64,000 bases of DNA from Actinernus sp. WN-2022 (GCA_030867875.1 JAOWCC010000936.1:81191032-81255031); one strand, 5' to 3'; positions 7,883 through 18,378 are shown, counted from the first letter of the stretch. A program made the numbers and translations. The notes: generated from the letters alone by a model not told the origin.

Positions 7883-8920
7883 ATGGATGCTAAACTTGCG
7901 AACATCTTCTATGGCCCCGAAGGATACTGGAAAGGCTACTCCGCAATTGGTAAACTATCGGCGGCATCGAAGGTATCAGAAGACTTGGCCAAGAGTTGGT
8001 TGGAGAAACAAGCTATATGGCAAATATACTTACCACCCCCACGACATATTCCACGACCTCATTGGACCGTATCGAAACCAAATGAGGTCCATCAAGCTGA
8101 TTTGATATTTCTACCTCATGATCGCCCTGGACGTGGAAGGAAACTGTATAAGTATGCTTTGGTGGTAATCGATGTGGCTTCTAGATATAAAGAGGCTGAA
8201 CCTCTGGCATCGAAAGATAGTGGTGAAGTGGCGGCGGCCTTTGAACGAATTTACGAGCGTAGTCCCCTCGAATGGCCAAAGTTATTGCAGGTCGATCCTG
8301 GTAGAGAATTCATGGGTCGTATGTCCGAAACCTTAGAACTGCGTGGTACTAGAATTCAACGAGGTGAAGCTGGTAATCATAGGGCACAAAGTTTTGTCGA
8401 ACGAGCAAATAGAACATTAGCTGAGAGATTGTTTGGATACCAATATGCACAAGAGATGGTACTTACTTCGGAAGGCTCAGAGGCGCGTAGTAGAGAATGG
8501 GTAGTTCGTTTACCAATGGTTATCAAAGCTCTGAACGGTGAGGTGACTCGACTTACAGGAAAGGAGCCTTCGAATTCCGTAGTGACGCCGCAAGTAGACC
8601 TAAAGACTCCTACATATTCACGCACTGTTGGCTTGAGAGAAGAGCGCCTACCATTCGACGTCTTAGTTCGATATCTCTACGCCCCAGGAGAATTGGAAGG
8701 GGGTGAAAAACGTAGAGCTACTGATCCTGTGTGGAGTTTACAGATATACACCATTTCGCGAAGTGTAGTATCTTCGGGACAGCCTGTGCTGTACTACCTT
8801 GCGAAGCGAGAAGGGAAGAAGGACACCCCCAAACGTGGATTCGTTCGTGAAGAGCTACAAGTAGTTCCTAGGGATACGGAATTACCACCGAAAGATGTTC
8901 TGTTCGTATCCAAGCGCTAG
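7883..8920 (+). CDS. Retroviral-type DDE integrase of the element
   Basis: The 345-aa protein contains the rve core with catalytic residues D73 (HQADLIF), D138 (QVDPG) and E173 (FVERANRTL), giving D-D(34)E spacing. Polinton integrases catalyse insertion of the linear element with a 6-bp target duplication. The N-terminal 60 residues are helical without a clear HHCC finger. The C-terminal part (about 225-345) is basic and could be a DNA-binding or chromodomain-like module. All three catalytic residues are intact. The stop overlaps that of the polymerase gene by 4 nt, tail to tail. Confidence 0.93.
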   Translation: MDAKLANIFYGPEGYWKGYSAIGKLSAASKVSEDLAKSWLEKQAIWQIYLPPPRHIPRPHWTVSKPNEVHQADLIFLPHDRPGRGRKLYKYALVVIDVASRYKEAEPLASKDSGEVAAAFERIYERSPLEWPKLLQVDPGREFMGRMSETLELRGTRIQRGEAGNHRAQSFVERANRTLAERLFGYQYAQEMVLTSEGSEARSREWVVRLPMVIKALNGEVTRLTGKEPSNSVVTPQVDLKTPTYSRTVGLREERLPFDVLVRYLYAPGELEGGEKRRATDPVWSLQIYTISRSVVSSGQPVLYYLAKREGKKDTPKRGFVREELQVVPRDTELPPKDVLFVSKR

Positions 8921-11900
8921 ACAGCATACTCTATTGGCTCGGTGTGGATTCCATCAGGAAGAACGCGTCTTTTGTCGTAGTAAGCCGATAGCCCAAGTTT
9001 CTGCTGTTCATAGGTTGCCATACCTTCCGGCACTAGACGGAAGCCTCGGTTTTTCGCCATGTCAATACTCCCCTGGAGTGCTGCTTCGAATCGAGCCCAC
9101 GAAACGTCGTTGTGCCGTCTAGACATACCTTTGGTGGAATATTTCCTGCTACCGCCCACATCGACATACCAAGCTTTAGAACATAGGGCAATAGCGCGTT
9201 GACCTTCGAATTCTAGTTTGAAGAGTCCTGGGGTACGACTGCTCCACTCATCCCAAGCTAACCACTCATTTCTGTGGGCTGCGAAATCCTCTCGTAGGTC
9301 CGATCTTACAACTTCGTCAATGCGGTTTCCTGAGATGGCAATGTATGCACTGTCCGTGTCCATCTGTATGTACTCGAAGTCCTCGCGGGCGATGTACTTA
9401 TCGAGGAAGTCGTAGTAGAACTCGAGCATACGCAGCTTTGCGAGCTGGTACACAGCGATACCTACTTGGAAAGGGCGTTTGATTCGGATCTGGTCCTTCC
9501 TACTCTCGAGTTCGTATGCCTCGCCAATCTCTTCCAGGTCTTCGAACCAAACGCTTCGCAAGGCTTTGTCCACGACTTTCTCGTCCTTGGTATAAACGAC
9601 CTTAGTTTGTCGCTCCAAATCTTCGATCATCTTTCCGTAGGCGCTATTGCCGAGTAGCTTGAACACGTCTGCCAGCAAAGCTTTACTTTTGTCTGCATCT
9701 CCTGTTCTTCGCGCTTCAGTGACTTGGTCCACGAACCATTCGAAGACTTCTTCAGGTAAGTAGTCTATGGTACGGTAGACAGCAGTTACGATCGCGCCAT
9801 GATCGAGATACCAACGTAGTAGGGGCTCGTAAAGTAACAACCTCTTTCCAGAGAGACTCCCAACTAGCTTCTTTTCCTCACTGAGCTTTCTACCCGTCCT
9901 TGCGAGGTAGGCCAACATTTGGGGAGGAATTGCTTCCTTGGGGATTTTCTTGTTGTAGAAGAAGGGGGGCATCTCCGCAAATTTCGTCCACAATTCTTTT
10001 GGTATCTCGATGTCTACCTCCGCATATCCAAACCACGCATCGTTTTGTAGACGTTCGACAAAGCCTTCGACGACTGGACCTGGCTCATCATAGTGAACAA
10101 CCTTTTCTTTTCCACAAGGCATTTCTAGGGCCATAGTAGAAAGATATAGGGCATTGGCATCGTATCCAAGAATCTTACGACACACCTTGGTTCCTCCCTG
10201 ATGACTACGAATCTTAGTCACTCCGACTTCGTGGCGTCTGGTGAACACTATGCTTGGACCTCCCACGACAGCGCCTTTCAGCATGTGATAGGCTTCCTTA
10301 CTTGGAGCGTACAACTCGGCTCCACGCTCTATGCTACCGCGAAGCAGAAACTGTAATGAAACTCCTGGGATGGACACTGCGTCTTTCAGCATGTCTACGC
10401 CCTTATCGTGGTAGAAATCTCGCATCTTTTCGAGTGCCTCTAGGAATGGGACTACGTCTAGGTCGTTGTAGTATCGTAGCCAGTCTGCGAAGGTCTCCAT
10501 TTCCTTGTCGCGAAAGGTGCACTTGCAGTCTTCGAGTTCTGACCTAGATAGTAGGTGTCGACCTTTCAGCTTCGATCCCCATTCTCGATAGTCTGGTAAT
10601 CCAACATGATCCAATTTGTCGGTAGAGTCGAACCAATCGTATGGGAAGAAACTCTTTTGCGATTCACAGCCGTAAGCAGCGATCCAACGTTCGTAAGAAA
10701 TTCCAGGTCCAAGGTAGTTCATCACGTCGAGGAAACGGAACTCGGGAGTCGAGAGAAACATAGTGGTGTTGACTTTCTTTGCAACAAAGACCTTCTTGCA
10801 GGTGTCAGCAATAGTTCCTACGAAGTAGTTCCTAATCAAATTGAGATCGTATCGACCGGAGTTGAATCCTAGTACAGGAACTTGGTTGGTCCATTTGTTG
10901 ATCTTAGTTCGTTGTTCTTTTGATAGGGTGTCGAAAGAGAATTCCGGTGTCCTAGGACAGAACTGTTCTGCGACGACTTCTTGGATTACCTTCGCTCTTA
11001 GCTGGAGTTCTTCGACGAAGGCCTCTATAAGTTCTTCTGGATCGCGTCGACAGATGTGAGTTGGAGTGCGATCGTATGTGTCGGCAATTGATACTGATAT
11101 GGGAACGTGTACGTTTTCGATGGTCAGGTATTCTGTTGGTTGTCGCCCTTTCGTTGTGTCGAGATAGGCTTCAAAGTCGTATACTATAGCGTGTGGATAG
11201 GCAGTTTGTATTGGGGTTGGAACCTGCTCATTTGTCTTCTTTGTGGAGCAGCCCCAAGCCTCCACTACTGTATAGCTGGCTTCTCGTAGCTTCGCCGTTC
11301 TTTCGCAGGTCTTACGGTACGAAAATCTATCTCGAGGGAAGCATTTTGGGCAGCCGTGGTAGTAACATCCATGGAATTGGAAGATAGTTTTGGAAAGAGG
11401 TTCGTAGCCGTCGACCAGCGCTCCTTCGATCCAACGCTCTCCACCATGTCCACAAGCCGCGTGATGAATGTGTTGCCCAATCCTTTCGGCTTCGCGTTTC
11501 AACCAGCGTAGAGCGGCTTTGCTAGCGGTGCTCTCTGGCCAGAAGGCTTTTTCGTATGCCGACTGGGATACTGTGATGGCTTTTCCAGGGCAAACAATCT
11601 TTGTTTCACCACGACTACAACGATCTGCGTGGCGTTGAAGGTTCGAGGCTTTTGTGAACCGTTGCTTACAATCGTTGCATACGTAGATGCTCCCTATCTT
11701 GTCGATGTTCTTGATATAGAAGGCATGTCCTTCGTATATCCCAATCGTCATCGTATGCTTGTAGTGAGCTGCATGTCGCGTCAGATGCCAAGCGCCATCC
11801 TCAGTGGGTTCATACACCCGAATACCGATTCCAAAGTGTAACTCGACTTTCTCCAGCTGGTCTAAGGAAGTTCTGGGAACGTCTTGCGTGGGCGCTGTCA

Positions 11901-12837
11901 GGCGATAAAAGTTCTGGGCAAGTTTTCGAGCTGAGGTGTTGCACTTGTCTGCACGGGCTCCTTTGCATACGGCAAGGCAGCGCCACAGACATAGGTTGTC
12001 ACCATATCGATCGAGGGCAAACATTCCTTTTTTCTGGCGAAGCCATTGAGGTAGTGGGCCTGTTCCCAACAGAAGCTGACGATCGATCACGACTTTGACA
12101 TCCACGTAAATCCAACGCACGAAGGCCCATTGCGTATTTGGTCGATTGATGTTGTCGGGATTCAATCGAGCTGTCTCTTTACTATTGATCCACTCCTCTG
12201 CATTGCCTAGGACATTCAACCATTGAGAGCTGGGGACAGTCTTGGAGAATAGCATCACACGCCCGTCGTTGACATTGCGAATGCGATAGGTGTAGCCGTA
12301 GCGCAGGTAGAAGCTGGTGGTTACCTTTGCAACTAACTTTTTCATGATCCTAGGGGTCAAATCTCCTGCCACACCTTGGAAGAAGCGCCACTGGATAGTA
12401 CGGCGGCCTATCTCCACTCCCTCGAGCATTCCATCTCTCTCATCGAGAATAGCATCGGCCTCTCGAGCTAGACTCCGTGGAAGTGGCTCACTACGAGGCT
12501 CTTGCAGGAACCTTCGGAAGGCTCGGCGTTTGTGGGGCAAGCGGCTTCGAGGGTTTTCTATAGACCTCTCTTCGTCAGCTTTTGCCCTTAGACTTGCTGT
12601 GATCTCATCATTCAACTGTTTGGTTTCCCGCGCGCGTTGAGCTCTTTTATGGGGATTTTCAGGATCGCCTCGAAGAGCTGGAAACCTACCTGTTTGATCG
12701 GCTCGTTCGATTCTATTCTCCCATTCGAGAGCACGAGCCTCAGCTATTGTCTGGGCTAGCTTGGCTTTGTCGAACCTAGAAAAACCTCGCAACCCAAATT
12801 GCTTCGCTTGAGTACGTAGTTCTTCTAGGGTGACCAT
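8917..12837 (-). CDS. polB: Protein-primed-type family B DNA polymerase with N-terminal extra domains
   Basis: This 1306-aa polymerase replicates the element. The exonuclease motifs are Exo I DFE (D554, E556), Exo II NSGRYD (D664) and Exo III YYNDLD (D794). The polymerase motifs are A, DANALYL (D893), B, KLLGNSAYGK (N1064), and C, MDTDSAY (D1160, D1162). All catalytic residues are present. Upstream, residues 3-31 resemble a SAP DNA-binding motif. Residues 280-371 contain DNLCLWRCL and a late GHAFYI, matching the Asp-x-x-Cys and His pattern of OTU cysteine proteases. Residues 387-407 form a C2HC finger (CNDC...H...C), and FHGCYYHGCPKC spans about 488-500, a signature of this polymerase family. 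The length is at the upper end for Polinton pPolB. The gene is single-exon. Confidence 0.93.
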   Translation of the reverse strand: MVTLEELRTQAKQFGLRGFSRFDKAKLAQTIAEARALEWENRIERADQTGRFPALRGDPENPHKRAQRARETKQLNDEITASLRAKADEERSIENPRSRLPHKRRAFRRFLQEPRSEPLPRSLAREADAILDERDGMLEGVEIGRRTIQWRFFQGVAGDLTPRIMKKLVAKVTTSFYLRYGYTYRIRNVNDGRVMLFSKTVPSSQWLNVLGNAEEWINSKETARLNPDNINRPNTQWAFVRWIYVDVKVVIDRQLLLGTGPLPQWLRQKKGMFALDRYGDNLCLWRCLAVCKGARADKCNTSARKLAQNFYRLTAPTQDVPRTSLDQLEKVELHFGIGIRVYEPTEDGAWHLTRHAAHYKHTMTIGIYEGHAFYIKNIDKIGSIYVCNDCKQRFTKASNLQRHADRCSRGETKIVCPGKAITVSQSAYEKAFWPESTASKAALRWLKREAERIGQHIHHAACGHGGERWIEGALVDGYEPLSKTIFQFHGCYYHGCPKCFPRDRFSYRKTCERTAKLREASYTVVEAWGCSTKKTNEQVPTPIQTAYPHAIVYDFEAYLDTTKGRQPTEYLTIENVHVPISVSIADTYDRTPTHICRRDPEELIEAFVEELQLRAKVIQEVVAEQFCPRTPEFSFDTLSKEQRTKINKWTNQVPVLGFNSGRYDLNLIRNYFVGTIADTCKKVFVAKKVNTTMFLSTPEFRFLDVMNYLGPGISYERWIAAYGCESQKSFFPYDWFDSTDKLDHVGLPDYREWGSKLKGRHLLSRSELEDCKCTFRDKEMETFADWLRYYNDLDVVPFLEALEKMRDFYHDKGVDMLKDAVSIPGVSLQFLLRGSIERGAELYAPSKEAYHMLKGAVVGGPSIVFTRRHEVGVTKIRSHQGGTKVCRKILGYDANALYLSTMALEMPCGKEKVVHYDEPGPVVEGFVERLQNDAWFGYAEVDIEIPKELWTKFAEMPPFFYNKKIPKEAIPPQMLAYLARTGRKLSEEKKLVGSLSGKRLLLYEPLLRWYLDHGAIVTAVYRTIDYLPEEVFEWFVDQVTEARRTGDADKSKALLADVFKLLGNSAYGKMIEDLERQTKVVYTKDEKVVDKALRSVWFEDLEEIGEAYELESRKDQIRIKRPFQVGIAVYQLAKLRMLEFYYDFLDKYIAREDFEYIQMDTDSAYIAISGNRIDEVVRSDLREDFAAHRNEWLAWDEWSSRTPGLFKLEFEGQRAIALCSKAWYVDVGGSRKYSTKGMSRRHNDVSWARFEAALQGSIDMAKNRGFRLVPEGMATYEQQKLGLSAYYDKRRVLPDGIHTEPIEYAV

Positions 12838-13065
12838 CTTCTACGTCGCGGGACAAAGAACACACAATCGGTGTCGACATACTATACATGTGCGGCTTTC
12901 TCTAATATGGATATCGAAATGTAATAATGTTGGCAGTAAGGCAAAAAGAATGAAAAGAGACGAAATAACGGTTTCTATCCATGCTTTTTTTTTCTCGTTC
13001 ATGGTCTACGAAAATCGAATGGATAAATAGATAAAGAATGGTATCGTCGCAATTCTTATGATTTC

Positions 13066-13207
13066 AGTAGTATATGTGGAGGAAAAATGATATCCGTTTT
13101 TGAGAATTCTTGTTAACGTAGTGGAGAGCTGAGGTCTGAACGAAGCTCTCCACTACGTTAAAAAAATTCCCAAAAACGGGTATCATTTTGACTCCACATA
13201 TACTACT
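13066..13207. repeat. 142-bp foldback palindrome next to the virus-like block
   Basis: The arms 13066-13130 and 13144-13207 are inverted copies with a few mismatches and small indels around a 13-nt loop. The outer ends are AGTAGTATATGTGGA and TCCACATATACTACT, so the unit begins AG and ends CT, as Polinton termini do. No target duplication is visible. It may be a foldback MITE inserted beside the element or part of its terminal region. Confidence 0.7.
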
Positions 13208-13528
13208 CTCTGAATAGAGCAAAACATACGATAAACAGCGACGATAAACAAGCGAACTTGCGTGGTAGGATAAATATTACGTTTTGCGACGTTTTGATAC
13301 AATACACAATACAATACAATACTTTATTTAACGTGGAGGACATGCTTAGCTATAAGCTAGTTTACAGATGTTCCACAAATAAATTCAAATTCAAAAAACA
13401 TAATATATAATTTAGAGATTAACAATTTAAAAGACTATATCAATCGAGAAATATATACAAGTTAAAAGATTAAGATTAAAAGATTAAAAAGGTTGTAATA
13501 AGCACTATAATATATATATATATATATA
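13208..13528. other. AT-rich spacer, no gene seen
   Basis: The stretch contains a short CAATA microsatellite near 13300-13322 and a TA run up to 13528. No coding signal is seen. Confidence 0.6.
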
Positions 13529-15267
13529 CAGCGAAGTGCAAAAACTTTGACCCCCCGCTCCTCAACTATATCAATATATCGGGTGCATTATGGGTAGGAG
13601 TAAGTTCGTTAAAATGCAACTACAACCAAGTATTCGCGCGCGTTTGCAAATCATCACAGCGAAGACTTGTGTAGTTGATTTAAATTTCAAGAATTTGTCT
13701 AGAATACAACACTTTTACTCGGAACAGGCAGGAAAGTTTAAAGTAAAGTAAATGTACTCTCTATTTTCTGTTTGGACATATTTTCCCTGATTATATATTA
13801 TAAATTAATGTTTACGTTAGCAGAACGGAACTATCATGCTGAATTTCATCTGCGAAGCAAGAATATAATTCAACGCTATTTTTGAAACTGTTTCGCGGAA
13901 AATTGAAGAGATTAAAATAGGATAAAGGTTTACACAATTTCATAAGTTTATTGACAACAAATTCATAAAACATTTAATCATTTTGATTAAGAAACGGATA
14001 GAAATTAACGTATCCCATATTATTGCCATATTTTATGGTATTAAACGATTCTAAAAAAATCTAATAATCTCTTAGTTATTCCTCTTGAAATTCTCTTATC
14101 CAGTTTTATTCAAGGCTCGGAGGGATCCTGTTTTTATGGTATAATTTTTTTAGTAAAAGCTTTTATGAAAGGTACGTTCGATAATTCTTGGATTCGCATC
14201 GCTGAATGTTCTTATTATTGTTGCACAGTTTTCTTTCATTCTTAAAATGTACTTTGAATGCTATTTAAATCTCATAATTGTGACGAAACTATTTATTATA
14301 GCTTCGTCATTAAACCAAAGACGTTAGCAGCTATGGTCCCATTTAACAACATCACTTTATTGTGAATCCTAGTTTCCTAATTTCGTAGATAACGAGCCGC
14401 GACAAACTTTTGAATATTTAATTTTCGAAGTTTCATTTTGTAATTATATTGCAGCTCCAAACAACAGCAGTTTTTTTATCAGATTGTGAATTTCGTCTCA
14501 TCGGGATCAGCTAATTATAAAAATAAACATTACACAACATTTAAAGAAAACGATTCGATGTTCAAACTGTAAGAGGTTTCCTTACGTTACACTATAAAGT
14601 GTTTATTTTGCTTTTGTCGATACGTTTTCCAACTATAAGCCAGGCTCTTGTGTAGTCTGTGCATCCGGTCAGCTCCGGTCAGTACATATGAATACTTTCA
14701 TTCTGCTCTTTGAAACGTTATATCAGTCAAATAACACTGATCAGTTCAGTCTTCACATAAGTAGAAGACAGAGAACGGAATAACTGCGCTGATATCGAGC
14801 TGATTTTTTTCATCGCTCTCAGTTTTGGTTTAGAATTACTGACAACAAATGTAAAATGTCAAAGTTTCAAACGAATTGATATTGGCCCTGAACCCACAGA
14901 TCAGGTGTAATCATGTCTCCTCTTCATGGGTTATCTCGATATTTTAGGTCATCAGAAGATATCCTAACAGCTTCACAAATAGCTCTGAATTCACGCTTCG
15001 AACCTGTAACTTCGGCATGATCATTTCCCGTTCTCTTTCCGCCGACCAGGGATATGTTCTGTTTTGCAAATATTCGATCTAACAGTAAATATATAGAGTG
15101 CATTTAAATACTCAGGTTTATTTAACTTTAAATCAACTGCACAAGTCTTCGCTATGACGATTTACAAACGCGCGCGGTTATCGGCTGTAGTTTTACTCCT
15201 ACCAATAATGCACCCGATATAGTGATATAGTTGAGGTGTGGGGGGTCAAAGTTTTTGCACTTCGCTG
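13529..15267. mobile_element. 1.74-kb non-autonomous TIR element flanked by TA
   Basis: The element begins CAGCGAAGTGCAAAAACTTT and ends with its reverse complement at 15267. The inverted repeats run about 150-160 bp on each side (13529 to about 13690, and about 15121 to 15267) with scattered mismatches. Both ends abut TA repeats, consistent with TA target duplication as in Tc1/mariner. The 1.4-kb interior is AT-rich and has no supported ORF, so the element is non-autonomous or decayed. Confidence 0.8.
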
Positions 15268-15460
15268 TATATATATATATATATATATATGTAATAAAAT
15301 ATAAAAATAGACTAAAATTGAAGTTTGCGAATATATTTCTGCATTAAATTAGTACCGGCCATGGCTCTGATCTCGTTTGGTAGTTCGTTCTTAATGAGAT
15401 TAAGTCCATTATACATAATGGGGCTTTGTTGCTAAGACAGTTATTTATGGTAATCAACAT

Positions 15461-15712
15461 GTCTTGCATACGTCGATGTCCTAGTGTCTGAGTGCCCAAT
15501 ATCGTTTGAGCAATTCTTGGTATAATGATTGTTTGTCTTGCATACGTCGATGTCCTAGTGTCTGAGTGCCCATTCGTTTGAGCAATTCTTGGCATGGTAT
15601 AATGATGGTTTGTCTTGCATACGTCGATGTCCTAGTGTCTGAGTGCCCATTCGTTTGAGCAATTCTTGGTATAATGATGGTTTGTCTTGCATACGTCGAT
15701 GTCCTAGTGAAC
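15461..15712. repeat. 71-77-bp tandem repeat, about 3.5 copies
   Basis: Units starting GTCTTGCATACGTCGATGTC occur at 15461, 15535, 15612 and 15683. Length differences come from small indels around GGTATAATGATGG. Confidence 0.85.
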
Positions 15713-16023
15713 GTTTTGTTTTATATTTATTTCGTATTTTGACGACGGGCTGACGTTTCCCGTTTGCCGTAGAACGCGGTGCTTAAACTTTCTATTGTCC
15801 CAAATTCGCGCTCTGGGTCAAACCCTGGCACACAATAACATCATCTCTTTTTATAAATCATTGCGAAGCTACATCCCTCAAATTTCGATCAGTTATTCTT
15901 TTAAGTGATACATTAAGTTTGTATCTGAAGAATATTTCAGAGATTCGATTTTACGGATTTTATTTTGGCATCGGATTCCCATACAAACACTGTATTTCAC
16001 GCCATGTTTGCACCCCTTTCAAA

Positions 16024-16212
16024 ATGTCGGAATTAACCGCGAACTGGTCTATTCCAAAAATGATGATGTATAGTGCCCTGCAGGGTCTATATATGGGATT
16101 CTACAGTAATCCATCAATGAGTTCACCATTGGTGCCTATGTTTATTGTTTTGATTGTTATTGTGGGAAAGACGATTTGTAAACAGGCTATCCTAAGCCAT
16201 CTACAGAAGTAA
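16024..16212 (+). CDS. Small single-pass membrane ORF, 62 aa, hypothetical
   Basis: The ATG at 16024 opens a 62-aa frame with one strong membrane segment near residues 37-48 (PMFIVLIVIVGK). It lies 130 bp before a death-domain exon. It might be an upstream exon of that gene through a possible donor at 16209 (AAGTAAAG), but the phase there is 2 while the next exon needs phase 1. It may be an independent small gene or chance. Confidence 0.25.
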   Translation: MSELTANWSIPKMMMYSALQGLYMGFYSNPSMSSPLVPMFIVLIVIVGKTICKQAILSHLQK

Positions 16213-16341
16213 AGCATCAGAAAAGCAAGCATCAAAGAAGACTTGTGTTAAAGCTTTTCCTTTTTAATAACGTGAAACTCAAAAGTGTTATCTTAATGTG
16301 TGAATTATTCTATTCGTGCTAACCATCCTTTTCTGCCCTAG

Positions 16342-16653
16342 TTATTAATGATGATGACAAAATAAGAGACAAGATTTTGTCCAACATTGATCTCGTGGAA
16401 GATATGGGAGCTGAACTGGATCTCCAGTCTGGAGCAAAGAATTGGAAAAACCTTGGACATAAGATTGGAGTCAAGAGAGAAAAACTGGAAGATCTAGAGC
16501 GTGGAAACGATCCAGCGTTTCTCTTAATAGAATACATGTACAGTACAATTCCAGCAGCAACACTGACAATTCAGAAATTTGATGATGTAGTCAGTGCTAT
16601 AGGAAACAATGCTGTGCATGTTAAATTTGAAAAAGGAGGTGCTTTAAGTCCAG
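16342..16653 (+). CDS. Death-domain exon 1 of a two-death-domain gene
   Basis: An open exon of 312 nt is bounded by an acceptor (TTCTGCCCTAG, 16331-16341) and a donor (CAGGTACGTG, cut after 16653). Both ends are phase 1. The encoded segment (about 103 aa) has the six-helix death-domain pattern: GAELDL, then NWKNLGHKIGVKREKLEDLE and a late DDVVSAIGNNAV helix. Death domains assemble apoptosis and NF-kB signalling complexes in the cytosol. The upstream start exon was not found. Together with the exon at 18581 it makes a tandem death-domain adaptor or receptor tail, as is common in expanded cnidarian innate-immune families. Confidence 0.65.
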
Positions 16654-18378
16654 GTACGTGTATTATATAGTTTATATTTCGATAGCAAACAACTTAGTCT
16701 TCATCTGATGTGTAAATTGTGTTTTGCCCTATTGTTCTCAGGTTAGCTTTAGGTAGGTGTGTGTGTTTAGGTATGATAAAGAATTCGAACATAAAACAGT
16801 GCAGAAAATTTCAAACCCAAGGAACATTTTAATTACCATGCACAATTATAAAATAACCCAGAGGAAACTCGCGCTCTGATTGGCTGAAAGCCGTGTTTAT
16901 TTGAGAGTCCATAGACATGGAAATTCAAAGGCACGCGATTGTGAATGAAATCAAAATGGCAAACGACAAGGAAGAATGTCTTCATCAAACGTTGACTTTC
17001 AATATGATTTTAATCAGCAAAACCGACAGATATATATATTATAAAATTTGCTAACCTTCCCGGCCGAGATATTTATATTCGCGGATCCAACAAACAAAAG
17101 TCAAAACCGCTTTTCGTTTAACTTATTTTGTACGGTAAAACTAAAACACATAAACGGCTAACAAGTCTAGTTTTTAAACAATCCTCCTTATAGACGAATA
17201 GAGTGAGGAATCGAGCTATAGAGACTAGAGTAGACGAGAGGGCAAAGCAAGGTAACACTCTTATGAAATGTACGCTTATGAAATGTTCACATTTTGTCGG
17301 CGACGAAGTCACGAAATAATAAGCCTTCATATAAGGCCATTCACCCTACTGGATCTTAGATAATTCTGATAAGGGACGGCTTGCTGTGGCATCTTTTTGT
17401 TGCCGAGGTGTAAAAAATGGCGGTTAGTGATAGTTCGATGGTTTTCTATGGCATCTTGCTCCTCGAAAAAAGGCATATCTCGGATCTAATAGCAAAATGT
17501 CAAGCAGTAAACCATCCTCGCTGCAGTTGCAGTAAATTGAATGGCACAGACGTTAATTTTCATGTTGAAAATATTTTATGAGTTCGACTCGTTGTTGGCC
17601 TTTTCGGCCTTTTCAGTGTCCTTCCTTCTCTCTCTTTAGTACTGGTCTGGTTCTACCGGGATGAAAAATTGCCCAAATGCGCTGAAATTGCACACAGACA
17701 CAGCACACTAACTGACCAACACACAGGTAGTCTTGTTTCTTTTATTTCAATATTTACAGAATTATTGCAATTTCTAAAAAAACCTCAATTCCCAGTCAAG
17801 TCTTGTAAAATAAACGGTTAATCAAAAACCTTACGCTTGGGTAGCCTGTGGATATATTAACAACCAAATGAAAATTTGCTGATTTTTCATAAAACAAAAT
17901 GAGCTTTTCCCTCTTACCTTGCACTCTTAGCCTCATCTCATTGGAAGGAAGGTTCCAACAGCTAGATCTTTCCATTGATTTTGCCGAAAATGAAAGTTCA
18001 TTCAACTAAAACCTGCTTCAAAGTTAAACCAGGGGCATGGGAATCATGTTTCCTCGTGTACATTCAGCGACATAAACTACTCCTTGAATGCCTTATGCCT
18101 TAAATTTTCGGGGGAAATGTCTTGAATTCCTAGTTATTATTTTCGGGGGATGTTGAAGCAGATGTTTTCAAAATAGAGCCACACACAGTGACACAGGGCA
18201 TGCTTTCGTAAGCGTACTTTCGTTTCCCTCAGCTCAGTCCTACCTTTGGGGAATTTCCAGCGCTGTGCAAACTCACCATCGCTCGATTTCTGACGACTGC
18301 TACAGTTAGGAGAATTGATCTCCCGATCGTGCGTGCGTAAGATTTATCTCGTGTTTTTCCTGTTCGTTATTTTATAAA
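16654..18378 (+). other. Intron between the two death-domain exons
   Basis: The 1.9-kb intron runs on to 18580. It contains a fragment of a dispersed repeat near 16860-16920 (CGCGCTCTGATTGGCTGAAA, seen again near 23540) but no supported gene. Confidence 0.5.

Larger units (their letters stand above)
1..13065. mobile_element. Polinton/Maverick-like integrated DNA virus, left end cut off
   Basis: Eleven to twelve tightly packed, intact genes occupy this block: integrase, protein-primed-type DNA polymerase B, packaging ATPase, a capsid-like protein and small membrane proteins. Integrase plus pPolB plus A32-like ATPase is the defining Polinton/Maverick set. Gene spacing is virus-like, with 1-20 nt overlaps and gaps of 1-14 nt, unlike the rest of the window. 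No stop or frameshift breaks the major genes, which suggests recent insertion or continued function. The left terminus is outside the window. The right boundary lies somewhere between 12838 and about 13207, but no terminal repeat can be matched without the left end. No adenain-like protease was recognised. Confidence 0.85.

Noticed and set aside
9218..12640. Several plus-strand ORFs of 60-107 aa
   Set aside because: They are antisense shadows of the polymerase gene.
16024..16341. Splicing of the 62-aa membrane ORF to the first death-domain exon
   Set aside because: The candidate donor gives phase 2 while the acceptor needs phase 1, and joining yields an early stop.
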